This document shows positions 7,901 through 14,361 of a DNA stretch of 35,553 nucleotides, piece by piece; position 1 is the stretch's first letter; the number at the start of each line of letters is the position of its first letter. The translations under genes and the position numbers were made by a program. The DNA lies in NCBI GenBank assembly GCA_021774965.1, contig JAJFIL010000148.1:1-35553 (forward strand), written 5' to 3'. Below the pieces are notes generated by a model that saw nothing but the letters and a program-made list of their open reading frames with translations, was not told where the DNA came from and ran no database searches. Source of the stretch: Alphaproteobacteria bacterium (lineage in GTDB: Bacteria; Pseudomonadota; Alphaproteobacteria; JAJFIK01).

Positions 7901-10723
7901 GTTTACGGCGGTGCGCCAAAGGCCGGCATCAATGTTCATGGGTGGGGAACGGATCTATCCATCACAACTTTGGGTACGGTAAGTGGTGGCCGCGGCATCT
8001 ACTCCCACAACCCTGGCACAGGGACCACCGCCATTTCCGTAGTGGATGTCTATGGTACGGTTTCCCAGGGCATTTTCGCACGTGATGCAGCCACCTCTAT
8101 GGGCATGACAATTACCGCCACCGGAACAGTGTCTGGTTACTCCACCGGCATCGACGCTCGCCACTATGGCACGGGCGCGACGACGATTACTGCGGTGGAT
8201 GTCACCGGTGGTACCGGTAGGGGCATCTACGCCTATGGCGCGGCCACAACTTCCAACATGACCGTGACCACCACAGGCACAATCCTGGGCGCAACGGACG
8301 GTATCTGGGCCTGCAACAATGGCAGCGGCAGTACGCTGGTTCATACGTATGGCACAGTCACAGGCACCTCGGGCGACGGGATTTATGCCTGCTCCACCAT
8401 CATTGCAGAGGCTGCTGTCTTTGGCGGCACCAACGGTATTGTCTCCATTCATAACCACACTGATGGAATATCCATAACCGCCACCGATGTAACCGGTCTC
8501 ACGGGTGTTGGCATCCTTGCTCATAACTCAGCTTCGGGCACGGATGTTACCATCACCTCCACAGGGGCTGTCTGGGGCGGCACTACCGGGATTTATGCCT
8601 ATAACGCGGGCAGCGGCGGGGTTTCGATCACACCAACCGGCAGCGTCTATGGCAGCAGCTATGGGGTCTTCACTGTTTCCGCGAGCGGCGCGGTCATCAA
8701 CGTGGGATCTGGCGTCACTATTGATGGTTCAACCGCCGCCATTGTCACGGACGGTATTGGCGGGGCAGATGCGGACGACACGGTCAACACGGGCGGTATC
8801 ATTCTGGGCAATATTCTCATGCTCGGTGGCACCGATGTTCTAAACTTCACCGGTGGTAGCATCACTGGCCTTGTGGCCATGGGTGATGAGGACGACACCG
8901 TAAACTGGAGCGCTGGCACGCTCACCGGTCAAATGCTGGGTGGTGCAGATTATGACACGCTGAACGTCAGTCTGGCTGGCGGCGGGGCATGGATTGCCAC
9001 TGGCACCGGCGCAGATGCCTTTGACGAATTCGAAGAACTGAACTTCCTTACGGGCGGTTGGTTGGTAAACGGCACTGACCAAGTTGGTTATGACCTCATC
9101 ACGTTTAATGCGGGAGCTAACTCCCTCAGCGGTGATCTTGTGGTGGGCAGCTTGGGCAATATGTCGGCCAGCACGTTGATCACAGGTGATGGCAGCTCTG
9201 TTACAGGCAACGTGACGAACCACGGTGGTTTCCTGGTGGGCGGGGCTGCTGCTGGCGCCACGACCATTAATGGCAATTTCACCCAGACCGGATCGGGAAC
9301 GTTCTATGCTGATGTGATCGTCCCTGGATCAACAGATCTTTTGACGGTTACCGGTGGGGTCAGCCTTGCTGGCGATCTTGTGGTGAACCAGCAGATCATT
9401 CCATTCATGGGCACGACAACCATCATCGACGGCGGAACGGGCCTTGCGGGGACTTTCGATAATGTATCGGGTATCATTCCCGGCGGGATCTTGTTCTCCC
9501 AGGCTATCGAATATGATGCAGCTAACTTCGACGTAAATCTTGTATCGGATGTGGGCTCTGCTCACGACATCGAAGGTATGAGCGAGAACCATGGTAATGT
9601 CATTAATGGGCTTCTGGCTCCGCTCAACAATCCAGGGTCAACCGATCCAGATTTCCTGACCCTGGCATTCGCCATCGCCACCATGAGGAGCGGCAATGAT
9701 CTGAACGCCGCTGCTGCGGAGCTTTATCCCGGTGTGGTTGATGCGTCACTGGTCATGGCGGATGATGCTCAGCGTCGCTTTAATCGCCAAATGCAGAACG
9801 AAGCTGCTGACCTGTCGATGCCGACCTATTTCCGCGCAGCGCTCAATCATGGAGTGAACGTTTGGGGTAGCTTTGGATTTGCCCGGAACGAAAACAAAGA
9901 AGGCGGCAATGAATATGTCAGCTTCGAAGGCAATGCTCGCGACTTGCGCGCTGGCATTAATGGCTTCGATGTCCGGGGCATAACTCTTGGGGCCGCTCTT
10001 GGTCACACCAGATCAACAGTGACTACCATTGGCAATGGTACTGATACGGCTGATATTTCAACCTTCCTTCTTGGCGGGCATATGAATGTACCGCTGAACC
10101 GCGAGGGCAATGGCCTAAACGCTCACATGGACGGCTCGCTCAGCTGGGCAGGTACAAATGGTGAGATTACGCGCCGCGTTGTGATCGCTGATCCAGATGT
10201 CAATGAGACCAATATGGTCGATGAGACATTTGAGAGCGACTATGATTCGTCGGCGGTCGAGTTGGACCTGCGTTTCACGCTGGATGGTCTGAATGGCAAC
10301 GTATGGCCTATTCGCCCCTTGGCAATTCTGGGCGGGCGCTCTATTGGGCAGGATATGATTGAAGAGCGTGGAGATGGCCTTACAGCACTCCGTGTTGAAG
10401 AATCCGACCAGTCCCATGCCTTTGTGGGACTGGGGGCAGAGTTCTCACACATGTGGAATGAGAACCATCGCCTGATGTTGCGGACAACAGGTATTGAGTA
10501 CCTGGGCGATGGCCAAAACAGCCATACCTCTGAGTTCCAATCAGCAACACCGGGCCTAACGACATTTGAGACCGTGGGCGACCCGGTAAACTCGGTGCTG
10601 CTGTTTGAAGGCGGGTATGGCTATATCATCGGCGATACGTTCGATGTCGGTATTGATGGGTTCATGGAACTGGGTGACAGGGACAATCTGGGCGGCAGCT
10701 TCCGCGTTTCCACTTCGTTCTGA
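1973..10723 (+). CDS. Giant repeat-rich type V autotransporter
   Basis: This 2916-residue protein is predicted to be a type Va autotransporter exposed on the cell surface. The GTG start is chosen because a gggggag Shine-Dalgarno lies 6 nt upstream, and the only nearby ATG (1958) meets a stop after three codons. A long signal region ends near residue 55 (hydrophobic 35-47, cleavage about A54/A55). C56 and C69 follow. Residues about 70-2235 are roughly 43 copies of a composite repeat of 49-51 aa, with half-motifs like TVxGGxxGIxARNxGSG and DVTGxxGxGI, typical of a beta-helix. Residues about 2236-2529 are a different beta-rich segment that may act as autochaperone. A helical linker (2530-2615) precedes a roughly 290-residue autotransporter barrel that ends in Phe. 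The function is probably adhesion or biofilm formation; the ligand is unknown. The only other passenger cysteines are three pairs in duplicated modules. Confidence 0.93.
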   Translation: MPHVVREVTGAVRGTGPSSQLNQSINQGRVFRSGLMIAASALAIMVATPDEVMAACVPGAPVAGNTVNCAPGVYGPLSWAVDDLTVVVGSGVSASTISGGASNGITMTGGAGDLDLSVLHAGSAVTSTGNNGVVVIGSATAVDVSINSEGSIAAPNWGIYARNFGTGAIDITTVAVSSTNFSAIDAVVNGAGTDLSVTSTGLVSGRTGVGARNYGSGSTTVAVADATATLFDGINARNTGADLSVSATGTISAARYGVVASNFGSGSLSVDLASVSGTSRNAVYARNHSGTGLTVAITGAASGGRYGIFADNDGSGATSVTAAAVTGGSRDGIFARGDGTTLSVVATGAVSGATEGIDARNYGSGALSVSATDVTGTAGFGVRAYGDASTTSIDITTSGAVTGGTDGIYTRNLGSGSTTISANSVTGSGYGIHAYGGTSTTDLVVATTGAVVGGTWDGIYAYNFGTGTTTVSASGPVTGGDRGISVQNRASGTDIIIGSTGTVTGGRLGTASINWGTGVLDIDVVNSYGTISFGVVAWNEGTDLSITSTGTVGGGQDGILARNNGSGTTTLSVVDVTGTTGNGIRAINYASATNMDITATGTVAGGTHGIYARNLGTGETYVRAADVTGTSGTGVLVHGSGSYGTYVASHPLLDAYGNPVLEITGVTNTLVYGTSPILDANGDPVLDEFGDPIFPLIDIITTTTYGAPIIVPAYTTYAGVTVMTSGTVAGGANGIHATNTGLGSLSIGAEGPVTGTAGFGVFASNSGMSVDIGISAAATVSGGTTGIYANNQGTGATTVISADVTGGSARGIDARAGFAATDMTIVASGTVSGATDGIFAHNQGTGGTLVSGGVVTGTTGHGIRAYNFVSGTNVIVSASDTVTGGASGIVVSNLGTGLTTVAAMDVVGTDGRGIYAYGAATAGAMSIVALGSITGATDGIWACNRGDGSFIQTHGTVTGTTGDGIYACSVIDANAYVYGGVNGIHVNHMHPDAVSITATDVTGGAGTGILVYNPGIGTDVSIITSGTVLGGADGIEVRNSGTGYTRVSVLDVTGTAGRGIDIHTHGTNTTIASTGTVAGLLDGIYARSFGTGSIDITAATVTASSYAAVFAYSTGAGTDVDITTSGVITGVSFGIYASNLGSGEVNITTADDVTASSGTGVFSVNVGTSTTIDTAGLVYGSLDGIDARNYGSGALSIEAVDTTGATGQGIDALNTGTDLAIESNGTATGGLHGIFARNYGSGSTIIDAVTVTSATGTGIGTRSTGTYQTLSVTGAVYGGVHGIYAHNTGSGALSVSTSGTVTGSVGHGIFGFNTGTDLSIVASDTVSGGDYGIVARNYGSGSLTVSSAAVSGGVGNGIDAINTGSSLSVTSTGTVYGGTNGIFSRNYGSGPVTVNTMDVTGGTGNGIQVYNSGSGGEVSINVLGAITGGFVGIATRNYGTDTDIVATSSVYGGVTGIHSINGGSGSLDINVDAVTGAGGTGIFAFASGTDASITATGTVYGGTDGVYVRNYGSGSTTVEVVDVTGASNFGVYVRNQASATDLSITATGSVYGRTYGVVGRNYGSGSNIISVYDVTSSTKSGIHATNRGTSLTVTATGTVSGGGMGIFARNFGSDAISIDAVDVTGGYNFGIYAENFAGYGTNLSITATGTVYGATDGIRAYNFGSGDTTINAVDVTGGSGAGINATAAASSGLLSVITTGTVYGGTDGIRACGIGSGGSYVHAYGTVTGGTGTGIYACSTIIAEMDVYGGTHGIHVNHVGTDGVNITSNGAVTGQTGIGIYVENSVAGTYVDIDANGYVYGGVDGILVSNGGTGSTTVSAIDVTGASGRGIAAYGSAATTDLSVTATGYVFGSGYGIAAIGKGSGAVVVNAVDVTSATSFGIYGETHGTGLTITSTGTVSGGVAGVHTLNFGSGATTINVVDVYGTNPGASTGISAANGGAATDIIITSTGVVSGLWYGMLVNNTGTGETTIDAVDVYGGAPKAGINVHGWGTDLSITTLGTVSGGRGIYSHNPGTGTTAISVVDVYGTVSQGIFARDAATSMGMTITATGTVSGYSTGIDARHYGTGATTITAVDVTGGTGRGIYAYGAATTSNMTVTTTGTILGATDGIWACNNGSGSTLVHTYGTVTGTSGDGIYACSTIIAEAAVFGGTNGIVSIHNHTDGISITATDVTGLTGVGILAHNSASGTDVTITSTGAVWGGTTGIYAYNAGSGGVSITPTGSVYGSSYGVFTVSASGAVINVGSGVTIDGSTAAIVTDGIGGADADDTVNTGGIILGNILMLGGTDVLNFTGGSITGLVAMGDEDDTVNWSAGTLTGQMLGGADYDTLNVSLAGGGAWIATGTGADAFDEFEELNFLTGGWLVNGTDQVGYDLITFNAGANSLSGDLVVGSLGNMSASTLITGDGSSVTGNVTNHGGFLVGGAAAGATTINGNFTQTGSGTFYADVIVPGSTDLLTVTGGVSLAGDLVVNQQIIPFMGTTTIIDGGTGLAGTFDNVSGIIPGGILFSQAIEYDAANFDVNLVSDVGSAHDIEGMSENHGNVINGLLAPLNNPGSTDPDFLTLAFAIATMRSGNDLNAAAAELYPGVVDASLVMADDAQRRFNRQMQNEAADLSMPTYFRAALNHGVNVWGSFGFARNENKEGGNEYVSFEGNARDLRAGINGFDVRGITLGAALGHTRSTVTTIGNGTDTADISTFLLGGHMNVPLNREGNGLNAHMDGSLSWAGTNGEITRRVVIADPDVNETNMVDETFESDYDSSAVELDLRFTLDGLNGNVWPIRPLAILGGRSIGQDMIEERGDGLTALRVEESDQSHAFVGLGAEFSHMWNENHRLMLRTTGIEYLGDGQNSHTSEFQSATPGLTTFETVGDPVNSVLLFEGGYGYIIGDTFDVGIDGFMELGDRDNLGGSFRVSTSF
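3897..4135 (+). other. Non-repeat insertion in the autotransporter passenger
   Basis: Residues about 642-720 break the beta-helix pattern. This segment contains three copies of an eight-residue motif D-x-x-G-[N/D]-P-[V/I]-[L/F] (starting at D654, D679 and D687), then Thr/Tyr/Ile-rich strands. The repeats resume directly on both sides, so it is probably a loop or small domain projecting from the helix. The Asp/Asn/Gly-rich motif could bind calcium; that is inference. Confidence 0.6.
4685..5040 (+). repeat. Cysteine-pair module, copy 1
   Basis: This is a segment of about 119 residues containing GIWAC (C943) and GIYAC (C968), followed by a His-rich HVNHMH string. It is homologous to the segments at 6992-7351 and 8198-8553. 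The cysteine pair is 25 residues apart, about one beta-helix turn pair, so a disulfide between stacked strands is possible. Confidence 0.7.
6992..7351 (+). repeat. Cysteine-pair module, copy 2
   Basis: This second copy contains GIRAC (C1712) and GIYAC (C1738), spaced by 26 residues, then YGGTHGIHVNH. It shares the order of motifs with copies 1 and 3, and STIIAE after the second cysteine with copy 3. Confidence 0.7.
8198..8553 (+). repeat. Cysteine-pair module, copy 3
   Basis: This third copy contains GIWAC (C2114) and GIYAC (C2140), spaced by 26 residues, and ends with SIHNHTDG. Its lead-in RGIYAYGAAT is shared with copy 1, and STIIAE is shared with copy 2. This points to segmental duplication within the gene. 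Confidence 0.7.
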
Positions 10724-10748
10724 TCCGGGCTTGGTCCTATAAAGCTTC

Positions 10749-10780
10749 AGGGGGCTGCGGTTGATATCGTGGCCCTTTTT
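10749..10780 (+). terminator. Possible weak terminator after the autotransporter gene
   Basis: A G-rich arm (aggggg from 10749) can pair imperfectly with ggccct (10771-10776), which is followed by a T-run (10776-10780). It lies 26 bases past the stop codon, where a terminator is expected. The stem is imperfect, so this is only a candidate. The rest of the gap to the next gene (10781-10910) shows nothing else I can name. Confidence 0.35.
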
Positions 10781-10910
10781 ATTGAGGGTTTGTTTGTTGG
10801 GCATCGTTATCGGACAGTGGTTACCAAATCACAAGTTGGTCTTTGCGCTTCGCTTAACCATTCTGTACATAGATTAGAGACCAGATTTCACCGTTTTGCA
10901 GGATGACGCA

Positions 10911-12074
10911 ATGACCGATGAGAGTGACAAGCCAGCGCCAGAGGCCACCACAAATACAGCTAATCCAGCAGCATCTCAGCAAGATCAGATTGGCCAACAA
11001 GGCCAGGCCCCTCAGGAGCCGCCGAAAGTTGATCTGACATTCTCCAATGGTCTGCCGAAATGGCTGGCTGCCAATGATGTCTCACTGGCATTTACGTCCT
11101 ATCAGACCGGGCGGCTCTATCTGGTGGGGCATGGCCCTGAAGGCAAGCTGACGGTTCACGAAGCGCATTACCCTCAGGCCATGGGCATTGCCGGGGACAT
11201 GAACCGGCTTTATCTGGGTACGCTGCATCAGGTGGTGCGCATGGAAAATGCGCTCCAACCCGGGCAGCTTGCCAATGAGGTTCATGACAAGGTCTATGTG
11301 CCGCGTAATATGCAAATCATCGGCGACGTGGATATCCATGAGCTTGGCATTCGCGAGGACGGCAAGGTCAATTTCGTCAATACGAAATACTCCTGTATCG
11401 CAGAATTCAGCCTCTTTCACAGTTTCAAACCAGTATGGAAGCCCACGTTCATTTCCCGTCTGGCCCCGGAAGATCGCTGCCATCTCAACGGCATGGCCAT
11501 GCGGGACGGGGTGCCGCGCTATGCCTCTGCCGTGTGCAAATCAGATGTCATCGATGGCTGGCGCGACCGCCGTCAGGATGGTGGCGTGATTATCGATATT
11601 GAAAGCGACAAGATCCTGGCGACCGGCATGTCCATGCCTCATAGCCCGCGCTGGCACGACGGCAAGATCTGGGCCTGTAATTCAGGCTCCGGTGACATCG
11701 GCTGGATCGACACCAAGAAGAAGACGTTTCAACCTGAGTTCTTTGCGCCTGGGTTCCTGCGGGGGCTGGCGTTTCATAACAACCACGTTCTCAGCACGCT
11801 TTCCAAACCACGGTACAAGCGCTTCGAGGGGCTCGAGCTAGACGGACGCCTCAAGGAAAAAGATGCGGATGCCTGGTGCGGTATACAGATCATCTCCATG
11901 GCCAATGGCAACGTGGAACAATGGCTACGCCTGGACGGCGCCATTACGGAGATGTTTGATATCTGCGTTCTGCCGGGGGTCAAGAACCCGCTCACGCTCG
12001 GACCTTTGTCGCCTGAAATCCTGGGCTTCATTACCATCGAAGCACCGGACAACCCCACGTGGCGGGGCGAATAG
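10911..12074 (+). CDS. TIGR03032-like protein of unknown function
   Basis: This 387-residue protein resembles the TIGR03032/DUF4915 family, a sporadically distributed conserved hypothetical group probably folding as a beta-propeller. The N-terminal 40 residues are Gln/Pro/Ala rich and look disordered. Characteristic strings follow: LAFTSYQTGRLYLVG, HYPQAMGI, NTKYSCIAEF, HLNGMA, MPHSPRWH, and FLRGLAF. I chose ATG 10911 because agga (10900-10903) lies 7 nt upstream; a TTG at 10896 would add five residues. There is no signal peptide or membrane segment, so it is probably cytoplasmic. It lies 187 bases after the autotransporter gene on the same strand and converges with bkd with a 19-base gap. 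A functional link to the autotransporter is possible but unproven. Confidence 0.75.
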   Translation: MTDESDKPAPEATTNTANPAASQQDQIGQQGQAPQEPPKVDLTFSNGLPKWLAANDVSLAFTSYQTGRLYLVGHGPEGKLTVHEAHYPQAMGIAGDMNRLYLGTLHQVVRMENALQPGQLANEVHDKVYVPRNMQIIGDVDIHELGIREDGKVNFVNTKYSCIAEFSLFHSFKPVWKPTFISRLAPEDRCHLNGMAMRDGVPRYASAVCKSDVIDGWRDRRQDGGVIIDIESDKILATGMSMPHSPRWHDGKIWACNSGSGDIGWIDTKKKTFQPEFFAPGFLRGLAFHNNHVLSTLSKPRYKRFEGLELDGRLKEKDADAWCGIQIISMANGNVEQWLRLDGAITEMFDICVLPGVKNPLTLGPLSPEILGFITIEAPDNPTWRGE

Positions 12075-12093
12075 AGCCTTTGGAATAGCCAGC

Positions 12094-13338
12094 CTAGATA
12101 AAGATCGTGGCGGGGTGCTCGATAAGCAACTTTAAGGCCTGGATCATTTGTGCGGCTACGTAGCCATCGACAATGCGGTGATCAAAGCTGGAAGAAAGGT
12201 TCATTATCAGGCGCGTGGTCACCTGACCATCGATCATGACCAGACGTTCCTGCATCTTGTTCACCCCAATGATGCCCACTTCCGGGTGATTGATCACAGG
12301 TGTTGAAACAAGGCCGCCCAAAGCACCAAGCGATGTGATGGTGATCGAAGATCCGGTCAACTCATCCATCTTGGCGGTGTTATTTTTGGCCGCTGTGGAA
12401 ACGCGGGCAACTTCAGCGGCAGTTTGCCAAATGTCCAGCGCTTCGCTGTGTTTGACCACAGGCACTTTCAAGCCATCATCAGTTTGCGCGGCAATGCCGA
12501 TGTGCACTCCTTCGTATTGTGTGATAATGCCGCTTTCCTCGTCAAAAGTACAATTCACCGTCGGGAAGTCTTTGATCACTTTTACCAGCGCCAGCATCAA
12601 GAAAGGCAGCAAGGTCAGTTTCGGCTGATCTGCTTTACGCGTCTTGTTGAGATGTTGGCGCAGGGCTTCAACTTCGGTAATGTCCAGCTCTTCCACATAG
12701 GTAAAGTGCGGAATGGTGCGCGCACTGATCGCCATTTTCTCGGCAATCTTGCGGCGCAGGCCGATCAGCTTGATCTCTTGTGTTCCGGTGAGCTGCGTCT
12801 TGCCTTGGGCAGCCGTGGCGCGATTTCCGCCTGCCAAGAAGCCTTCAAAATCTTCCAGCATGATGCGCCCGGAAGGGCCACTGCCAGCCACCGCGCCAAG
12901 ATCAATACCGGCTTCGGCAGCACGGCGCCGAATGGAAGGGGAAGTCAAAGGACGATCCCCCGAAGCAATAGGTGTAACTTGTGCAGCAGACGCCGCAGCT
13001 TTAGGGGGCGTTGCCGTTGGTGTTAGAGGCACAACATTGTCTTTGACTTCAGGAGCGGCGGTTTGAACTGCCGGCTCTATCGCCGCCGCATCATCCCCTT
13101 CACCATCAAAGACGATAAACTCGCTACCCACGGCGATCACATCGCCGGGCTCGCCATTGATGGAAACGATCTTACCGTCTTGCGGTGCCGGAATTTCCAC
13201 GGTCGCCTTGTCGGTCATCACATCCACAAGGGTTTGGTCTTCTGTGACCAGATCGCCTGGCTTGATGTGCCATTCCACGATTTCCGCCTCGACCACGCCT
13301 TCGCCCAGATCGGGAAGCTTGAAAACATATTTTCCCAT
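12094..13338 (-). CDS. bkdB: Branched-chain 2-oxoacid dehydrogenase E2 (acyltransferase)
   Basis: This 414-residue protein is the lipoyl-bearing core of the branched-chain 2-oxoacid dehydrogenase complex. It transfers isovaleryl, isobutyryl or 2-methylbutyryl groups to CoA. An N-terminal lipoyl domain has the DKA motif with the lipoylated K44. An Ala/Pro/Thr linker follows, then the peripheral-subunit-binding domain (SPSIRRRAAEAGIDL, about 130-170). The C-terminal catalytic domain carries DHRIVDG with catalytic H387 and D391. It has a single lipoyl domain, as usual for Bkd E2. It is the last gene of a three-gene minus-strand operon, 4 bases after E1beta. The specificity (branched-chain rather than pyruvate) is inferred from the E1 subunits. 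Confidence 0.92.
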   Translation of the reverse strand: MGKYVFKLPDLGEGVVEAEIVEWHIKPGDLVTEDQTLVDVMTDKATVEIPAPQDGKIVSINGEPGDVIAVGSEFIVFDGEGDDAAAIEPAVQTAAPEVKDNVVPLTPTATPPKAAASAAQVTPIASGDRPLTSPSIRRRAAEAGIDLGAVAGSGPSGRIMLEDFEGFLAGGNRATAAQGKTQLTGTQEIKLIGLRRKIAEKMAISARTIPHFTYVEELDITEVEALRQHLNKTRKADQPKLTLLPFLMLALVKVIKDFPTVNCTFDEESGIITQYEGVHIGIAAQTDDGLKVPVVKHSEALDIWQTAAEVARVSTAAKNNTAKMDELTGSSITITSLGALGGLVSTPVINHPEVGIIGVNKMQERLVMIDGQVTTRLIMNLSSSFDHRIVDGYVAAQMIQALKLLIEHPATIFI

Positions 13339-13342
13339 GGGC

Positions 13343-14356
13343 TCAGACCTTCAGTGTTTTCTCAAGCGCTGCATTGATGCGCGCCTGACTTGGAAAATAG
13401 TCCCACTCATGGGCATGAGGATAGTGCGTATCCCACCCGGTCACCCGCTGGATCGGGGCTTCCAGGCTCCAGAAACATTCTTCCTGGACGGATGCGGAAA
13501 GCTCAGCGCCAAAGCCACTGGTCTTTGGTGCTTCGTGCACAATCACGCAGCGACCTGTCTTGTTGACCGACTGAGCGACGGTCTCAAGATCTAGCGGCAA
13601 CAATGTGCGCAGATCAACGATCTCTGCATCGATGCCGCTTTGCTGAACCGCGGCCTGGGCCACGTGCACCATGGTGCCATAGGCAAGGATCGTCGCCGCA
13701 CTGCCGGGGCGCACAATCTGTGCCTTGTTCAAAGGAATGGCGTAGTGGCCATTGGGAACATCCCCGCCGGGATGATTGGCCCAGCTTTGCGCAGGCTTGT
13801 CGTGGTCCCCATCAAAGGGGCCATTATAAAGCCGCTTGGGCTCGAAGAAGATCACTGGATCATCATCTTCAATGGCGCTGATCAAAAGGCCTTTGGCATC
13901 GAACGGCGTAGAAGGCACGACGACTTTAACGCCCGGAATGTGGGTAAAGAACGCTTCAGGGCTTTGGCTGTGGGTCTGGCCGCCGTGAATGCCGCCGCCC
14001 CAAGGGCTGCGCACCGTAACCGGCGCCCAATATTGCCCGGCACTGCGATAGCGCAGACGCGAGAGCTCGGAAATAATTTGGTCAAAGCCCGGGAAGATAT
14101 AGTCCGAGAACTGAATTTCCGCGACAGGGCGCAGCCCGTTTGCGCCCATGCCCACGGCCATGGCGATGATGCCAGCTTCGGTGATGGGTGCATCAAACAC
14201 GCGCTGGACGCCGAACTTTTCCTGCAATCCATCGGTGCTACGGAACACGCCGCCGAAATAACCAACGTCCTCGCCGAAGATTACGACGCCGGGGTCGCGT
14301 TCGAGCATGACTTCCTGGGCCGAATTCAGGGCCTGGATCATATTGAGCTGTGGCAT
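13343..14356 (-). CDS. bkdA2: Branched-chain 2-oxoacid dehydrogenase E1 beta
   Basis: This 337-residue protein is the transketolase-like beta subunit of E1. With E1alpha it forms the thiamine-diphosphate site that decarboxylates the 2-oxoacids of Leu, Ile and Val. Recognisable features are the start MPQLNMIQALNSAQ, the GEDVGYFGGVFR string, DAPITEAGI, and the C-terminal transketolase domain with VDLRTLLPLD and HEAPKTSGFGAE. The length is typical (about 325-340). The gene follows E1alpha after 5 bases and precedes E2 by 4 bases, so the three are almost certainly one transcript and may be translationally coupled. Confidence 0.93.
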   Translation of the reverse strand: MPQLNMIQALNSAQEVMLERDPGVVIFGEDVGYFGGVFRSTDGLQEKFGVQRVFDAPITEAGIIAMAVGMGANGLRPVAEIQFSDYIFPGFDQIISELSRLRYRSAGQYWAPVTVRSPWGGGIHGGQTHSQSPEAFFTHIPGVKVVVPSTPFDAKGLLISAIEDDDPVIFFEPKRLYNGPFDGDHDKPAQSWANHPGGDVPNGHYAIPLNKAQIVRPGSAATILAYGTMVHVAQAAVQQSGIDAEIVDLRTLLPLDLETVAQSVNKTGRCVIVHEAPKTSGFGAELSASVQEECFWSLEAPIQRVTGWDTHYPHAHEWDYFPSQARINAALEKTLKV

Positions 14357-14361
14357 GGGGG

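Larger units (their letters stand above)
2180..8680 (+). repeat. In-gene array of about 150-bp degenerate repeats
   Basis: The translated repeats have a composite period of 49-51 residues (147-153 nt), counted directly on several units, for example the unit starting TVGGGQDGI and the one starting TVYGGTNGI. Each unit has two half-repeats of about 24-26 residues, consistent with one or two turns of a right-handed beta-helix. DNA identity between neighbours is low, so the array is old rather than freshly expanded, apart from the three larger duplicated modules listed separately. Confidence 0.85.

Noticed and set aside
7955-8524. Minus-strand frame of 189 codons (and several others) inside the autotransporter
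   Set aside because: They read the complement of Gly/Thr/Ser-rich repeats and give repetitive Arg/Cys/His strings with no ribosome sites of note.
2180-8680. Repeat array considered as CRISPR or satellite DNA
   Set aside because: The repeats are in frame, degenerate, about 150 bp long and have no constant spacer layout; they encode a beta-helix.
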